This document shows, piece by piece, positions 10,157 through 20,517 of a stretch of 64,000 nucleotides of DNA. This DNA comes from Zygaena filipendulae (taxonomy: Eukaryota > Arthropoda > Insecta > Lepidoptera > Zygaenidae), in assembly GCA_907165275.2 (NCBI GenBank), contig OU015660.1:2792501-2856500 (forward strand), read 5' to 3'. The notes beneath the pieces were generated by a model. The model saw nothing but the letters and a program-made list of their open reading frames with translations, was not told the origin of the DNA and made no database searches. How positions within the stretch are numbered: the first letter of the stretch is position 1; every line of letters begins with the position of its first letter. Position numbers and translations under genes: made by a program.

Positions 10157-10664
10157 CTGAAATGATATCATAATAATTAATTTACAATCAATTAATAGCG
10201 ACAGGAGGTCGATCTCATTATTTAAGACTCGAGACTTGAAATTTGGCATGATCGCAGGACTTGGGTACGAGTGAGGGAAAACCAAAAAGAGCAACATTTT
10301 ATTTGGAACACCCTAAATTTTTTTTTTGTAGAAACTGAGAAATATGCACGAAATCATCTGAGTAAATAAATGATCACAACTAAATCTATTTTATTGTTTT
10401 GTCTCAATCCATAAACAAGTAATTAAATTATATAAAAATTATGTTCGGCACTTAGGTAATAAATTACTTTTCAGTCGTGAACTTTACCGAACAAGCCCCT
10501 AGTTTTCTCTCAGGGTTGAGCGAGTTTAGTATTCGCAGTGGGAATATTTTGCTTTATCGCTGTCAGAAAAAGTTGTTAAGTTGTACGCAAAAATGTATTC
10601 TTAAGAAATATTTAAGTAGTGCTGATGCAGAGTTTAACACCAGGATTTGTGACTTTATTAGTAC
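10157..10664. other. Spacer, no gene seen
   Basis: AT-rich. An open frame begins at 10477 but runs into the repeat at 10665 and matches nothing recognised. Confidence 0.45.
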
Positions 10665-11085
10665 ACTAGCTGTGCTCCGCGGTTTCACTTGCGTGAGTTC
10701 CGGGGTTCCTACAGGAAATCTAATAAAAGTAGCCTAGGTTATTCCTTATTAGTATCAGCTAATTAGCAGTGAAGTCCTGTTAAAATCCGCCCATTTTGAA
10801 ACTTCAACCGCGTGAGTTTTGGGGCTCCCGCAGGAACTCTGATAAAAGTAGTTAAGGTTACTCCAACATCAGTTAATTGACAGTGAAAGTTCTGTCAAAA
10901 TAGTTCCGTTTCGGTGATTAGCTGTTCCCCGCATTAATTTCGTAGTTCCCGCGGAAATTCGGGACAAAAGTAGCCAAGCTCAACTTGGACCAAGCGAGAC
11001 ACATGTACAACATTTCATTGAAATCGGTTTAGTAGTTTTGGAGTTTATTCCGAACAAACATTGTGACGCGAGATATAAGATTAAG
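10665..11085 (+). repeat. Cluster of three CCCGCGG-family repeat heads
   Basis: Three degenerate copies of the TAGCTGT..CCGCGGTTTCAC head lie one after another near 10669, 10795 and 10918. They are followed by the usual tail (CATTTCATTGAAATCGGTTT, AGTTTATTCCGAACAAACA). Confidence 0.65.
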
Positions 11086-11501
11086 TTCCTTTTCAGATTT
11101 GTTCAAAATTCCTAAATAAAATAATATGTTGTTTTATGTTATAAAAAACAAAAACAAAATGGTATTACATATGTGTTTACTTTCCTCTACTTATTTACAT
11201 GCCTACGTTCACATACCTACTATCGAATTGAGGACTTCTCCATACTTACAAAACCGACTTTGGTCTTAAGCAGTGGTGGGCAAAGCACGGCCCGCGGGCC
11301 AATTCCGGCCCGCGAAAAGATTTATCCGGCCCGCGGCGGTCCTTCGAAATGCATAGTAATTAAATTTCGACGGTCATTCTAATGCTAAACTAGTTTAGTC
11401 GCGTAGTTTTCAAAACAAAATGTATTTTTCCTCTAACTCCGAAATTTCATAAACTTTATGGCCCTTCATGAAGAAAGTTTGCCCATCACTGATCTAAAGA
11501 A
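11086..11501. other. Spacer, no gene seen
   Basis: Contains a GGCCCGCGGGCC patch near 11289 that resembles the one near 858. Nothing can be supported as coding. Confidence 0.45.
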
Positions 11502-11692
11502 TCAATGAGTGTGTTGATCTTTAATATTCGTTATTTCACCATCAACTGTTGTAATGCTGGCATAACATCTCCTTTTACTGTAGTGTGTGGAGCATACCCA
11601 AAGCGACCTGTTTCTGATTGCACGACTCTTGCTGAATGTGTATCCGTTGTACCAGATAAGGGGATTACCCTTTCGTGATAAGACGTAGTTCA
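11502..11692 (-). CDS. mod(mdg4): FLYWCH alternative 3' exon F6
   Basis: A 191-base cassette with acceptor TTTAG before 11692. The 62 residues begin NYVLSRKGNPLIWYNGYTF. It carries one extra residue between the first two zinc ligands (WVCSTHYSKRRCYAS, so C33 and C42), and the end is HTH in place of HNH (H60, H62). Both changes are still compatible with zinc binding, since FLYWCH family spacing is variable here. It is the only cassette with an eight-residue Cys-Cys interval. Its acceptor is TAG where the F5 group otherwise uses CAG. Confidence 0.82.
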
Positions 11693-12868
11693 CTAAAATT
11701 GTGTTGTAAAAATAATTATTACAATTTACAATGCATAAACAGCATTAGTCACTACAAAGTGTCAATTGATAAATAATTAATCGCTTAGTAATGTACTGTC
11801 AGTCGGTTGGTTACATTTTACATCATTTCTTCCGTCAACTTGTAAGGTAGTGAGGGCAACATTTTTTTTTTCTTCTATTACACTTGCGCAGCTGTAGACA
11901 GGGATATACAATACTTTAAAATAGGCCTGTATAAAAAAAAAATATAATAGATACTAACACTACTTTTTAAGAAACATATTATGGAGAATATAAAAATAAA
12001 ATCTTTTTATTTTTATTTTTTACTAACGAAAGGCCATTGTAGCTTAACACTTCCTTACAATGGGACATTTATAAAATTTATAATATAGAAATTCGATACA
12101 GAATTTAATAAACAAGCGAACTGATATTTTCTTATAAATTTAAATAATTTAGAATTTCAATCAGTTCAGAAGCGTCTCTAGCCCATGTAGCGCCCGTGTG
12201 CAAACGTTACCCTAGCGCCCCCTAGTAAGTAAATATAAGAAGAGCTGCAAATGTTGTACAAAATGTATGCAAAGCGATGCTTATTGCACTGTTAAAGCAC
12301 TTTTATAGATATTTTTTAATTATTTTTTTTAGGATTCATTTATTCATCGATCCTTTTATTTTATTTTGTTTTTTGGATACCAAATATTCTGTATAAATTT
12401 TCTTTTTGTTAAGACTGAATCTTATGAATTGTGATCGCATGCTGTGTTCGCTTCTAGTAGGATGTACACGACATGCATGACATTTGTATTTAATTTTTAC
12501 CTATGTACGACAATAATATGTATCATCCGGTTTAGTGAACCTTTAATAAAAATAAAAAAATCTTTTTAGTTGGTCATTGAAAGTGCCGCAGCCGGCCAAC
12601 GCGCGCGCCGAGTTCGACTCCGCAGCGAGGCTCGGCGCCCCCAGGAGCGCTGCGCCCGCGTGCAACGCACACCCTGCACCATAGGTAAAGACGCCTCTGA
12701 ATCAGTTTAACAGTAAAACAACAGTTTAACAGTAAAACAAAGTGTATGTTTTGACGTTTCTTTTTTTTTCATCGTGCAAACAAGCAGCCATCACTCTCGC
12801 ACGCAGTCATGCAGTAGGTACGTATTTTTATCACAATTTACCATTCAATAACTTTTCGACATAGCCCC
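11693..12868. other. Spacer, no gene seen
   Basis: AT-rich. A GC-rich patch at 12585-12690 (CGCGCGCCGAG..GCTCGGCGCCCCCAG) has no recognised product; the preceding AGCGCCCCCTAG near 12213 looks like repeat. No further cassette was found. Confidence 0.45.
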
Positions 12869-13056
12869 TCAATGATTGTGATAACCTCTAGTTTTTACTA
12901 TTTCTTTATCGAGTGTTGTAATGGTGGCGCGACACCTTTTCTTATTGTGCGAGGAGCACATCCAATACGTTTTGATTCCGACTGCTCGTTTCCTACAATA
13001 TCTGTATCCAAAGTAACAAAGAATGGGTTTGACTTTTATTGATAACTCGTACTTCA
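12869..13056 (-). CDS. mod(mdg4): FLYWCH alternative 3' exon F7
   Basis: Canonical 188-base cassette with its acceptor CAG before 13056. The 61 residues begin KYELSIKVKPILCYFGYRYC. W31 and the ligands C33, C41, H59, H61 are intact (YWMCSSHNKKRCRAT, ending YHNH). The usually invariant Gly at residue 8 is Val here, and the STHH that follows the first Cys is SSHN. The downstream flank on the minus strand repeats that of F9 (CCCCTCAATGATTATG..CTCTAGTTT on the plus strand), supporting duplication of exon plus flank. Confidence 0.85.
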
Positions 13057-13494
13057 CTGAAATGATATGATAATAATAAACATGCATTCAATTAATAGCA
13101 CCAGTAAATGTATTTTAGTAAATGTAAAGTAAATGTATTTTCTTCTTCTTCTTCACCAGTCAATGACATTGTGCCAATTAACAATGGGCTTCTCAACAAA
13201 ATTTTAGTTTATAGTGCAACGTTGTGACGTCACGTGCCATTTCAACTTAATATTGTATCTCCGCTACTTTATGACTACGTAAAAAATACATATTGTCACC
13301 CTTAACACAGACAGAAAACCGTTCCTGATTAATTGAAAAAATGTTTACATTAAAATTGAATGAACTGATATGATATAAAGTTGTTTTTTTATTTTTACTT
13401 GTAAATACATAATTATGATACACATTAAACATAAACACAAATCATCAATACATAGATAAATATTTAATTAGGATACTCCAAAAAGAACTTTATA
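13057..13494. other. Spacer with a solo MITE end
   Basis: Near 13183 the CAATGGGCTTCTCAACAAAA tract matches the terminal sequence of MITE family A, without the rest of the element. No exon. Confidence 0.4.
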
Positions 13495-13604
13495 CTAGCT
13501 GTTCCCCGCGGTTTCACCCGCGTTAATTTCGGAGTTCCCGCGGGAATTCCGGATTACAATATAATAGCCTATGTTACTCGGGGATAATGTAGTTTTCTAA
13601 TGGT
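13495..13604 (+). repeat. CCCGCGG-family repeat, left part
   Basis: Sense copy starting TAGCTGTTCCCCGCGGTTTC and ACCCGCGTTAATTTCGG. It is split by the R1-like insertion and resumes at 14927. The break is flanked by a 13-bp duplication. Confidence 0.75.
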
Positions 13605-14871
13605 TCCCCCAAGCTCATCCGGGCTGCGGGTGCTCTTAGCACCCTGCTGCCCAACCTTGGGGGACCGAGCGTTAACTGCCGCCGCCTATACATGGGGGTG
13701 GTACGGTCGATGGCCCTTTACGGGGCCCCGATTTGGGCCAACAGTCTGACGGCTCATAACAAGACCCTCCTGCGAAGACCGCAGAGGGTCCTAGCCGTCA
13801 GACTGATAAGGGGATACCGTACCATCTCCTACGAGGCGGCGTGCGTCTTGGCGGGGTCTCCCCCCTGGGATCTAGAGGCGGGCCTCCTCTCGTCGCTGTA
13901 CGAGTGGCGAGTGGAGTGCCGAGCCAGAGGGGAATACCTCCCGCCAAGGGCGGTGGAACTGCGGAGGTCCCATCTTCGGCAGTCCTTAATGCGAGAATGG
14001 GAGAGCAGGCTGGCAACACCTTCCGCCGGCCTGCGGACTGTCGAAGCTGTCCGTCCAGTCCTTCGAGAATGGGCGAACAGGCGGCTGGGCATCATCACCT
14101 TCCGGGTGACGCAGGTGCTTTCCGGGCATGGCTGCTTCGGAAAGTACCTGTGTCAGCTCGGGAGGGAACCGACGGCCTCGTGCCACCATTGTGGAACCTG
14201 CGGTGAGGACACGGCGCAGCACACTCTCGAAGAGTGCTCGGCCTGGGCCGAGCAGCGCCGTGTCCTCACCTCGGCAATAGGAAGCGACCTTTCGCTGCCC
14301 ACCGTGGCTTCAGCTATGGTGGGTAGCGAAAGCGCATGGGCGGCGGTTCTCTCCTTCTGCGAGGACGTCATCTCGCAGAAGGAGACCGCGGAGCGGGAAA
14401 GGGAGCAGGCAGCGTCCGCCCCTCCCAACCGCCGCCCCAGAAGAAGGGGTAGGAGGCAGGATGTGGTAGGCCTCCAACCCCCATAGTGAGGTCCTCCGGG
14501 CGGTAGAGCGAGGCACTCTACCGTCCGAGGGAGAAAGGACCTCGGGTGGACAAGTGGCGCGTTAGGTGTTCCGGCGCGTCACTTTAATTACTTATTTTTG
14601 CAGTTAGTGGGAGAGAGGGACTTAGTTCCTGCGGGGACTAAGTCCCTGAGCAGAGGGGCCCGCCAAAAGCGGGCCAGCGCCGTCGGGGCCGCGGAGCATG
14701 CGAGAGCGAATCCCGCGGCCCTGACGTAAGGCGCCGAGGAGGAACACCCCAGGGTTTTTAGTGGGTAGTATTCCCGCCCTTCTCAGGGCGGGTCGCCCTT
14801 TTCAGGGCGGAGTCCCACATAACCACCGCCCGCCTCATGGCGGTGGTATGCATAAAGCATTTTCCCTGGGT

Positions 14872-14926
<55 letters not shown>
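13605..14926 (+). mobile_element. 5'-truncated R1-like LINE with 54-nt poly(A)
   Basis: The insertion is bounded by direct copies of GTTTTCTAATGGT (13592-13604 and 14927-14939), so the target duplication is perfect over 13 bp. The 3' end is a run of 54 A (14873-14926). Its GC-rich composition contrasts sharply with the flanks. The frame is open from the truncation point, showing little decay, and the perfect duplication plus long poly(A) point to a recent insertion. It is inserted inside a CCCGCGG-family repeat. Confidence 0.88.
13608..14486 (+). pseudogene. R1-like ORF2 C-terminal part
   Basis: The open frame enters from the truncation point without a start codon. It carries the post-catalytic reverse transcriptase region (ALYGAPIWA, then RLIRGYRTISYEAACVLAG) and a C-terminal CCHC knuckle, C164-x2-C167-x9-H177-x4-C182 counted from the ATG at 13692. 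These are typical of R1-clade non-LTR retrotransposons. The endonuclease and the catalytic FADD motif are missing by truncation, so it cannot mobilise itself. Overlapping frames on both strands in this GC-rich stretch are shadows. Confidence 0.82.
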
Positions 14927-14930
<4 letters not shown>

Positions 14931-15004
14931 TCTAATGGTGAAAGAATTTTTGAAATCGGTCCAATAGGTTTTGAGTTAAATCGCAACAAACAAACATAAT
15001 TATA
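14927..15004 (+). repeat. CCCGCGG-family repeat, right part
   Basis: Continuation of the repeat broken at 13604: GAAATCGGTCC, AGTTAAATCGCAACAAACAAA. Confidence 0.7.
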
Positions 15005-15006
15005 TA

Positions 15007-15515
15007 CACACCGGCAGAATTAGCGGAACATAAAAAGGCAGAGTATAGAAATAATTACGTATATATATTAAAACAAATAATAATTAGACGTGAAGTAATA
15101 AATTAATATACATCTTTTAACACTTTAAAAGTTTGTAATTAAATTATTAAATTTTATTTAAAATAATAATAAAAAAAACACTTTTTCTCTAATTTGTGAG
15201 CACACAAATAATGTTGAAAATTAAAGATTACTGTGATTTTAACACTAAATAAATGAATGATTAATAACGTGTGTTTCCCCTTCGTGATTTAACTTTTATT
15301 TGCAACATTGTCTGTGTTCTCACAAACTACAGATTTTTTTTATTTTTTTTAATTTTGATAATTTTTAATAAAATTTAACTAAAAACTTCTTAAAGTCGAT
15401 GTTAAAAGATGTATATTAGTTTGTTACTTCATGCCTGATAATAATTTGTTTTAATATATATACGTAATTATTTCTATACTCTGCCTTTTTATGTTCCGCT
15501 AATTCTGCCGGTGTG
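15007..15515. mobile_element. Foldback MITE with long inverted repeats
   Basis: Ends CACACCGGCAGAATTAGCGG and its complement, with inverted similarity continuing for about 80 bases. Further inward, TTTGTGAGCACACAAATAATG pairs with CATTGTCTGTGTTCTCACAAA, so most of the element can fold on itself. The flanks are TATA on both sides, consistent with a TA or TATA duplication (Tc1/mariner-like). No transposase. Confidence 0.82.
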
Positions 15516-15701
15516 TATATTAGTATAGATAAATGTACATAATTATACTAACGTATTAGATTAGGCACTTTAAGCTAAAATAAAATAAATTGTCATTTAA
15601 CTTTATTCAATCTATTATTCGAAATACAGTTGTCGGGGTGTTTCAATTCAACAAATAACTTAGTTTAACACCTCAGACCTAACAGATCATACGAATGGTA
15701 T

Positions 15702-15889
15702 TTAATGATTATGATTACCTCTAGTTTTAACTATTTCGTTATCACACATCATAATGGTGACCCGGCATTTTTTTTTACCGTGAGAAGAACATTTCCAATG
15801 TGTTTTAGCCCCGATTTTACCGTTTATGCAGAATCTGTAGCCGTTGTAGCAAAGAATAGGTTTACCCTTCAGCGAAACGGCGTACTTCA
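15702..15889 (-). CDS. mod(mdg4): FLYWCH alternative 3' exon F8
   Basis: Canonical 188-base cassette with its acceptor CAG before 15889. The 61 residues begin KYAVSLKGKPILCYNGYRFC. HWKCSSHGKKKCRVT and the terminal NHNH keep C33, C41, H59 and H61. The region between the Cys ligands is unusually basic (GKKK). Its acceptor flank (GATACCATTTCAGTGAAGTAC) is nearly the same as that of the decayed cassette at 17.4-17.5 kb, showing exon plus intron-end duplication. Confidence 0.86.
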
Positions 15890-17055
15890 CTGAAATGGTA
15901 TCACGATTACAAAATTAGAATCTATTTTTTGTTTAATCAATCAATGAAATTATATCAATTTATGACGTTGTATCAGTCAGGCAGTCGTCTTTCACGATCA
16001 CCCGATGATGGGAAGGGTAACGTTAAAGTATGTATAATAATAACAACAATAATAACAATCCCTGCATTTTATTTATTTGGCGTTAATGAAAAATATTTGA
16101 GTTTACTTTTAAGATTGAATCGTCATTTTCTAAATCTATATCTATACTTATAATAAAACTGTAGAGAAGACAATTCTGTACCTTAAATATATATTAAAAA
16201 TTAATATTGCAGGATGAATGGTGATCGATACTGATGCCAAAAATGCAATCACTAAATTTCTGTCTGTCTGTCTGTCTGTCTGTATGTGCACGCATGGGTC
16301 AAAAACTACTGAAGAGATTTTAAGCAAACTTGGTACGATTGTAGTCCATACTCCTGGGCAGATTATAGGCTATATAACATAACGCTAAGAAACATAGGAG
16401 CTGAGCAGTGACGATAAATTTGAAGCAAGTCGGATGAAAATGCGCTTTCGAGCTCTTATCCTCGCATACGTTTACTCAATCACGCAAAAACGGTTTAACG
16501 GATTTTGATGAAATTTGGCATGCTGACAACTCAGCGGTACAGAGATGGACACAGGGTACTTTTTATCACGGAATTCCCGCGGAAACTCCAAAATTACCGC
16601 GGGTGAAACCGCGGGGCACAGCTAGTAATTATAAGCGTGATACGAAATGTGCTTAAAATTACTAATTGACAATACGACGGTTTTGTTTTGGTAATGTAGG
16701 TATGTTATTATAAAATTGCACTATCGGCCTCCCGGTCTCATACAACAATCGACAAACAGATGCTATTTTAAAGATGTATATTGTACCTACCTATACCTAT
16801 GAATATAGTCTAGGAAATTTTTATATGTTATTTTTATTTTGTATTTTTCAAATAAATAAATAAAAATTCTATACAAATCTGTTTCAAATTCTAAAATAAC
16901 ACTGGCAAGCAGTTATGTCGCCCGCATAGTAGTAATAATACACAAAAAAAGACGCGAAAATAAATATTATGTCTATACCGTTGTATTGAGTAAAATCCAA
17001 GTTTCTGGCTTATGTGTATTGATTGTTCTTATCATTAATTTTTCGACGTAGCCCC
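15890..17055. other. Spacer with an interspersed repeat
   Basis: A CTGT microsatellite at 16259-16284 is followed by an antisense CCCGCGG-family repeat to about 16626. No exon. An AATAAATAAATAAA tract sits near 16850. Confidence 0.5.
16200..16626 (-). repeat. CCCGCGG-family repeat, long antisense copy
   Basis: Contains GTTTTTGA-like and AATTTGGCATGC tracts, GGGTACTTTTTATC, TTCCCGCGGAAACTCC and CGCGGGTGAAACCGCGGGGC, ending CACAGCTAG. It includes an internal (CTGT)6 run. Confidence 0.65.
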
Positions 17056-17243
17056 TCAATGATTATGTTCACCTCTAGTTTGCAATATTTCGCTATCAAC
17101 TGTTGTAATGCTGGCGCGACAACCTTTACTGTGGTGTGTGGAGCATATCCAAAGTGTTTTGACTTTGATTGTTCGTTTCCTGCAATATCTGTATCCATAG
17201 TAGCAAAGAATGGGTTTTCCTTTTATTGATGAGACGTATTTTA
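17056..17243 (-). CDS. mod(mdg4): FLYWCH alternative 3' exon F9
   Basis: Canonical 188-base cassette without any start codon, so it is easily missed. The acceptor is CAG before 17243. The 61 residues begin KYVSSIKGKPILCYYGYRYC, with LWICSTHHSKGCRASI and the final EHNH; ligands C33, C41, H59 and H61 are intact. It is closest to F7 (KYELSIKVKPILCYFGYRYC), with which it also shares its 3' flank. A longer-looking frame in the same place (17010-17198) is a shadow in another frame. Confidence 0.86.
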
Positions 17244-17394
17244 CTGAAATGATACAATAATAATAATGAATTAATTTGCATTCAATTATGTGATAGCATC
17301 GGTCATTGACGTTGTGTCAATTGACAATCGCTTGTCAATCAATTGATCATATTTTAAGACTAATCTTCCGTCACGATTAGTATCTTAATATTTA

Positions 17395-17505
17395 TTATCT
17401 TTCATGTAGAACCTGTATCCCTTGTAGGTACATTTTGAGTAAATGCCCGATCGATAGACATGCATTAACGCCGGACCAAAACCCATCTCTAGTTACGAAC
17501 GTCAC
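17395..17505 (-). pseudogene. Decayed FLYWCH cassette
   Basis: The minus strand keeps an acceptor-like GTGATACCATTTCAG followed by TGACGTTCGTAACT, as in F8. A short remnant reads KGYRFYMK, matching the NGYRFY segment of intact cassettes, but in a different frame and after an unrelated stretch; no Cys/His core follows. I read it as a broken duplicate of the F7-F9 group. Confidence 0.45.
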
Positions 17506-17518
17506 TGAAATGGTATCA

Positions 17519-17850
17519 CAATCCTTACTAATATTATAAATACGAAAGTGAGTTTGTGTATTTGTTGGTTTGTTACGCTTTCACACCTCAACGGGTCAAC
17601 TGATTACTCTGAAATTTTGCATATACGTTGTGAGGGGTACAGAGGATATTAGGTACATATATGTACATAGGGTACTTTTTATCCCGGAATTCCCGCAATA
17701 ACTCCAAAATTAACGCGGGTGAAACTGTATTAAATTTTGCATACCTACGTTGTGAAAAGTAGATAGGTGAAGAAAAAAATGTAGGGTAGCACTTTTAACT
17801 CGGGATACCCGCGGGATCTCCGAAATTAACGCGGGTGAAACCGCGGGAAA
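17519..17850 (-). repeat. Two CCCGCGG-family repeats, antisense
   Basis: One full copy starts CTTACTAATATTATAAATAC, with TTTGTTACGCTTTCAC and CGGAATTCCCGC. A second partial copy at about 17730-17850 contains ATACCCGCGGGATCTCC and ACGCGGGTGAAACCGCGGG. Confidence 0.7.
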
Positions 17851-17919
17851 TAAAATAATAATTAATCATCAATCAATGATATGACATCAATTTACGATAT
17901 TGCCGATGATGGAAATAAT

Positions 17920-18250
17920 AGTAGTTTATGCAACTGTCATATAATGACAGCTGCGCTCGTTTCATAAACTCACACTCGTGTTTTAATACCCGTGTTATAT
18001 GCAGTTGCATACACTACTTTATCTTCACTAATGCAATTAATCAAACAACAAGAGTAAAAGCATTAAATTAAATTCACGCGTACGTGTATTGTCACAATGA
18101 TTTTGCCGCCATTAAAATCTAACCAATGAGAGCGCAGCTGCGCGCATCAATAAAACGCGACCAACCTGATTGGCCCTGCAATCAAGTTGGTCGCGTTTTA
18201 TTGATGTTATAATGAGATTTTACGATATCGATGTGGATATTATACCATCA
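17920..18250. repeat. Hairpin-rich segment
   Basis: Holds the near-perfect 28-bp inverted repeat at 18145-18206 and a looser one (TGCAACTG near 17928 and CAGTTGCA near 18002). No coding sequence. It may be part of a foldback element whose ends I cannot fix. Confidence 0.5.
18145..18206. repeat. 28-bp-arm hairpin
   Basis: The arms at 18145-18172 and 18179-18206 are complementary with one mismatch around a six-base loop (GCCCTG). The arm core is ATAAAACGCGACCAAC. It would form a very stable cruciform or RNA hairpin; no terminator or gene is adjacent. Confidence 0.85.
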
Positions 18251-19057
18251 TGTGAAATTGCTTAAATTGAGTGTTTTGTTGTCTGCGCTATAACAGTAGT
18301 AATTATAAGTCAAGTATTGGAAACATAAGTAGAATGTTACAACATTAGTGTAGATAAACATTATTACAGCATAACAATTCCATTTTATTTTATCCCACCA
18401 AAAACATAAATGTAAAAAAGGAGAGCCAAGTTCAATACAAAAATTATGCTTGGCTGTGGACTTCGCCGCAAAAAGAATAATAATAATAATAATCCACTAA
18501 ATAAATAAGAATGGAGATAAACGAGTGTCAAGTTCTATGCAAAATCGAAATATGTATTTATAGGAACAAAATAACATCATGAACAAGTATTAAACTCTAT
18601 ATTTCTTTGCTTTATTGGATACCTATAACAATTGCTGTTATTTAAAAATGTGAGATCTTAATGTAGGTTAGATTACACTTGGCCAGTTTTCATTACATCA
18701 GTCATTTTATAAAGTTATTAAACATATACATACATATAGTATAATTAAATATTTTTTAATTCTGATAAAAACTGAAAGTGAAAGCGAAAGTGAGTTTGTT
18801 TGTTTGTTTGTGTTCGGTCCACTGCATGAAACCGAACACTGCTTTTGACAGCGATTTACGCGATCGAGCCGCTTTCCTACGGCCCGGTCGCGGCAGTCGA
18901 TTCATGTCGGTCACGGGCGTCGGTATACTATCAACTAATCCATAACAAACGAATCGGCTCGCCAGCCGCGTCCCGTGCCGACCACAACATCTATCATAGA
19001 CAATCACCCTGATATACAATAAACAAATAAATCAACATATCTAGTCGTATCAGTCAC
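18251..19057. other. Spacer, no gene seen
   Basis: AT-rich with a GC-richer patch at 18840-18990. The open frame there on the minus strand has no recognised domain, so I do not call a gene. Confidence 0.4.
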
Positions 19058-19255
19058 AGGTCACTGTGCCCCACACAGTTTGTTTGTTTGTTACTCTTTC
19101 ACGCCTTAAAGATTCAACCGATCATCGTGAAATTCTGCATTCACGTTTTCAGGGGTACAAGGAAGAACATAGGGTACTTTTTATATCGGAATACCCGCGG
19201 GATCTCCGAAATTAACACGGGTGCAACCGCGGGGAATAGCTATTAGCTAGTAAAT
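19058..19255 (-). repeat. CCCGCGG-family repeat
   Basis: Antisense copy: TTTGTTTGTTACTC, GATCATCGTGAAATTCTGC, ATACCCGCGGGATCTCCG, and the end GGGTGCAACCGCGGGG. Confidence 0.75.
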
Positions 19256-19673
19256 CTATGCATAGAAATGAAGTGTCTGTTTGTAACATCAAAATAACAT
19301 GGATATACAGAATGCATGTGATATTATATTAGGTATTTATAACAAAAAGTCAATACTTAAAATTTTTGGCTGTCTGTCGGTTTGTTTCGGCTGATCCCCA
19401 AATGGTTGGACTGATTTTGATGGGACTTTTTGAGGCTGATAGCTGATGATATCAGGAGTAACTTAGGCTAATTTTATTACCGTTCCTACGGGAACGGCTT
19501 AGTTTGTATAGTTTGCAGTCTGCACACCATTATGAGCTAAACTAAACTATCGATAGCTTAGCTCTTAGTCTGCAACCCGCTTTAGGATTAATAGCTAATA
19601 ATAATAAAAAAGGAAAAAATTAAATAATTAATTCATATACGTGGTAGTAATTAACTATATATATTATACAATA

Positions 19674-19867
19674 CTACCGAGAATGATTGTGGATATTCTT
19701 GATGGAGATTATTTCATCGTCGAACGTCATTATGACCGCTTTGCATTGTTGCGCACGACGTCGCGAGCACTCCCAATAGGTTCTGTGTCCGCATGTAGAC
19801 TTCTTATGGAACTTGTAACCGTTGCAGCATATCAGCCAGTTACCGTGTTTGGAAGGAGTGTAAGTCA
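19674..19867 (-). CDS. mod(mdg4): FLYWCH alternative 3' exon F10
   Basis: A 194-base cassette with its acceptor CAG before 19867. The 63 residues begin TYTPSKHGNWLICCNGYKFH. The Cys pair keeps its seven-residue spacing but the usual THH is replaced by RRR (WECSRRRAQQCKAV); C33, C41, H59 and H61 remain. Two residues (SR) follow the final HNH. It is the last cassette before an 18-kb gap filled by mobile elements, and the most divergent of the left block in its Cys-Cys loop. Confidence 0.82.
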
Positions 19868-20430
19868 CTGAAACATCATAAATTGGATTAGTAGATCGAA
19901 TAATTTTTTTTTTTTTAAATAAAAAAAAATATTAGTTTTTTAATAACATTTGTTACTTTAAATATATATTATATATACTCGCTGTTCCCCGCGATTTCAT
20001 CCGCGGTAATTTCGGAGTTCCCGCGGAGGTTGCGGGAAAAAGTACTCTATGTCCTTCAGTTCCCGAGGGAATTCCGGGATGAAACCTATCCTATCTTTTA
20101 AGTTGGACCATTTTATGAATGGTTACAAAATTTTATCAAAATCCGTTCAGTAGTTTCGGAGTCCATCGCGGACAAACAACGTGATACATGATTTATATAT
20201 ACAGCCTGTTACAGAACGGTGTAGTCAAATTAACGGATCGTGCAGTGTTAATGGTATAGAACAATAAGCCACTAGTACTTAACGCAAAAATCCAACTTCA
20301 CAAATTCACACTAATAAAAAAACATATTTTTGGTATCGACACAAACAATGTCACATCACTAGTGAGGTCATGAACCGCTCAAAGATAACGAGTTCGCTGA
20401 CCCGGTTTTCACGAACTTACGACTTACCCC
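19868..20430. other. Spacer with one repeat copy
   Basis: Contains the CCCGCGG-family copy at 19978-20215 and no exon. This is the start of the long cassette-free gap. Confidence 0.5.
19978..20215 (+). repeat. CCCGCGG-family repeat
   Basis: Sense copy beginning TCGCTGTTCCCCGCGATTTC, then GAGTTCCCGCGG, AAAGTACTCTATGTCC and the tail CAAAATCCGTTCAGTAGTTT, GGACAAACAACGTGA. Confidence 0.75.
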
Positions 20431-20517
20431 CCGATTTGCCATGAGAGCCTGGTAGGCGCGTACGCCGAAGTTTGGTGGCCGGCATAGCGGGCCGACGACG
20501 CAGCGCGGCGGCAAACT

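Noticed and set aside
13798..14516. Several overlapping open frames on both strands in the R1-like insertion
   Set aside because: By-products of GC-rich coding sequence; only the plus frame 13608-14486 shows reverse-transcriptase tail and zinc-knuckle motifs.
14761..14989. Poly-Lys / poly-Phe coding frames
   Set aside because: They translate the poly(A) tail of the R1-like insertion.
17010..17198. 62-codon minus frame over cassette F9
   Set aside because: It reads the F9 exon in the wrong frame; the correct frame from the acceptor at 17243 gives a complete FLYWCH domain.
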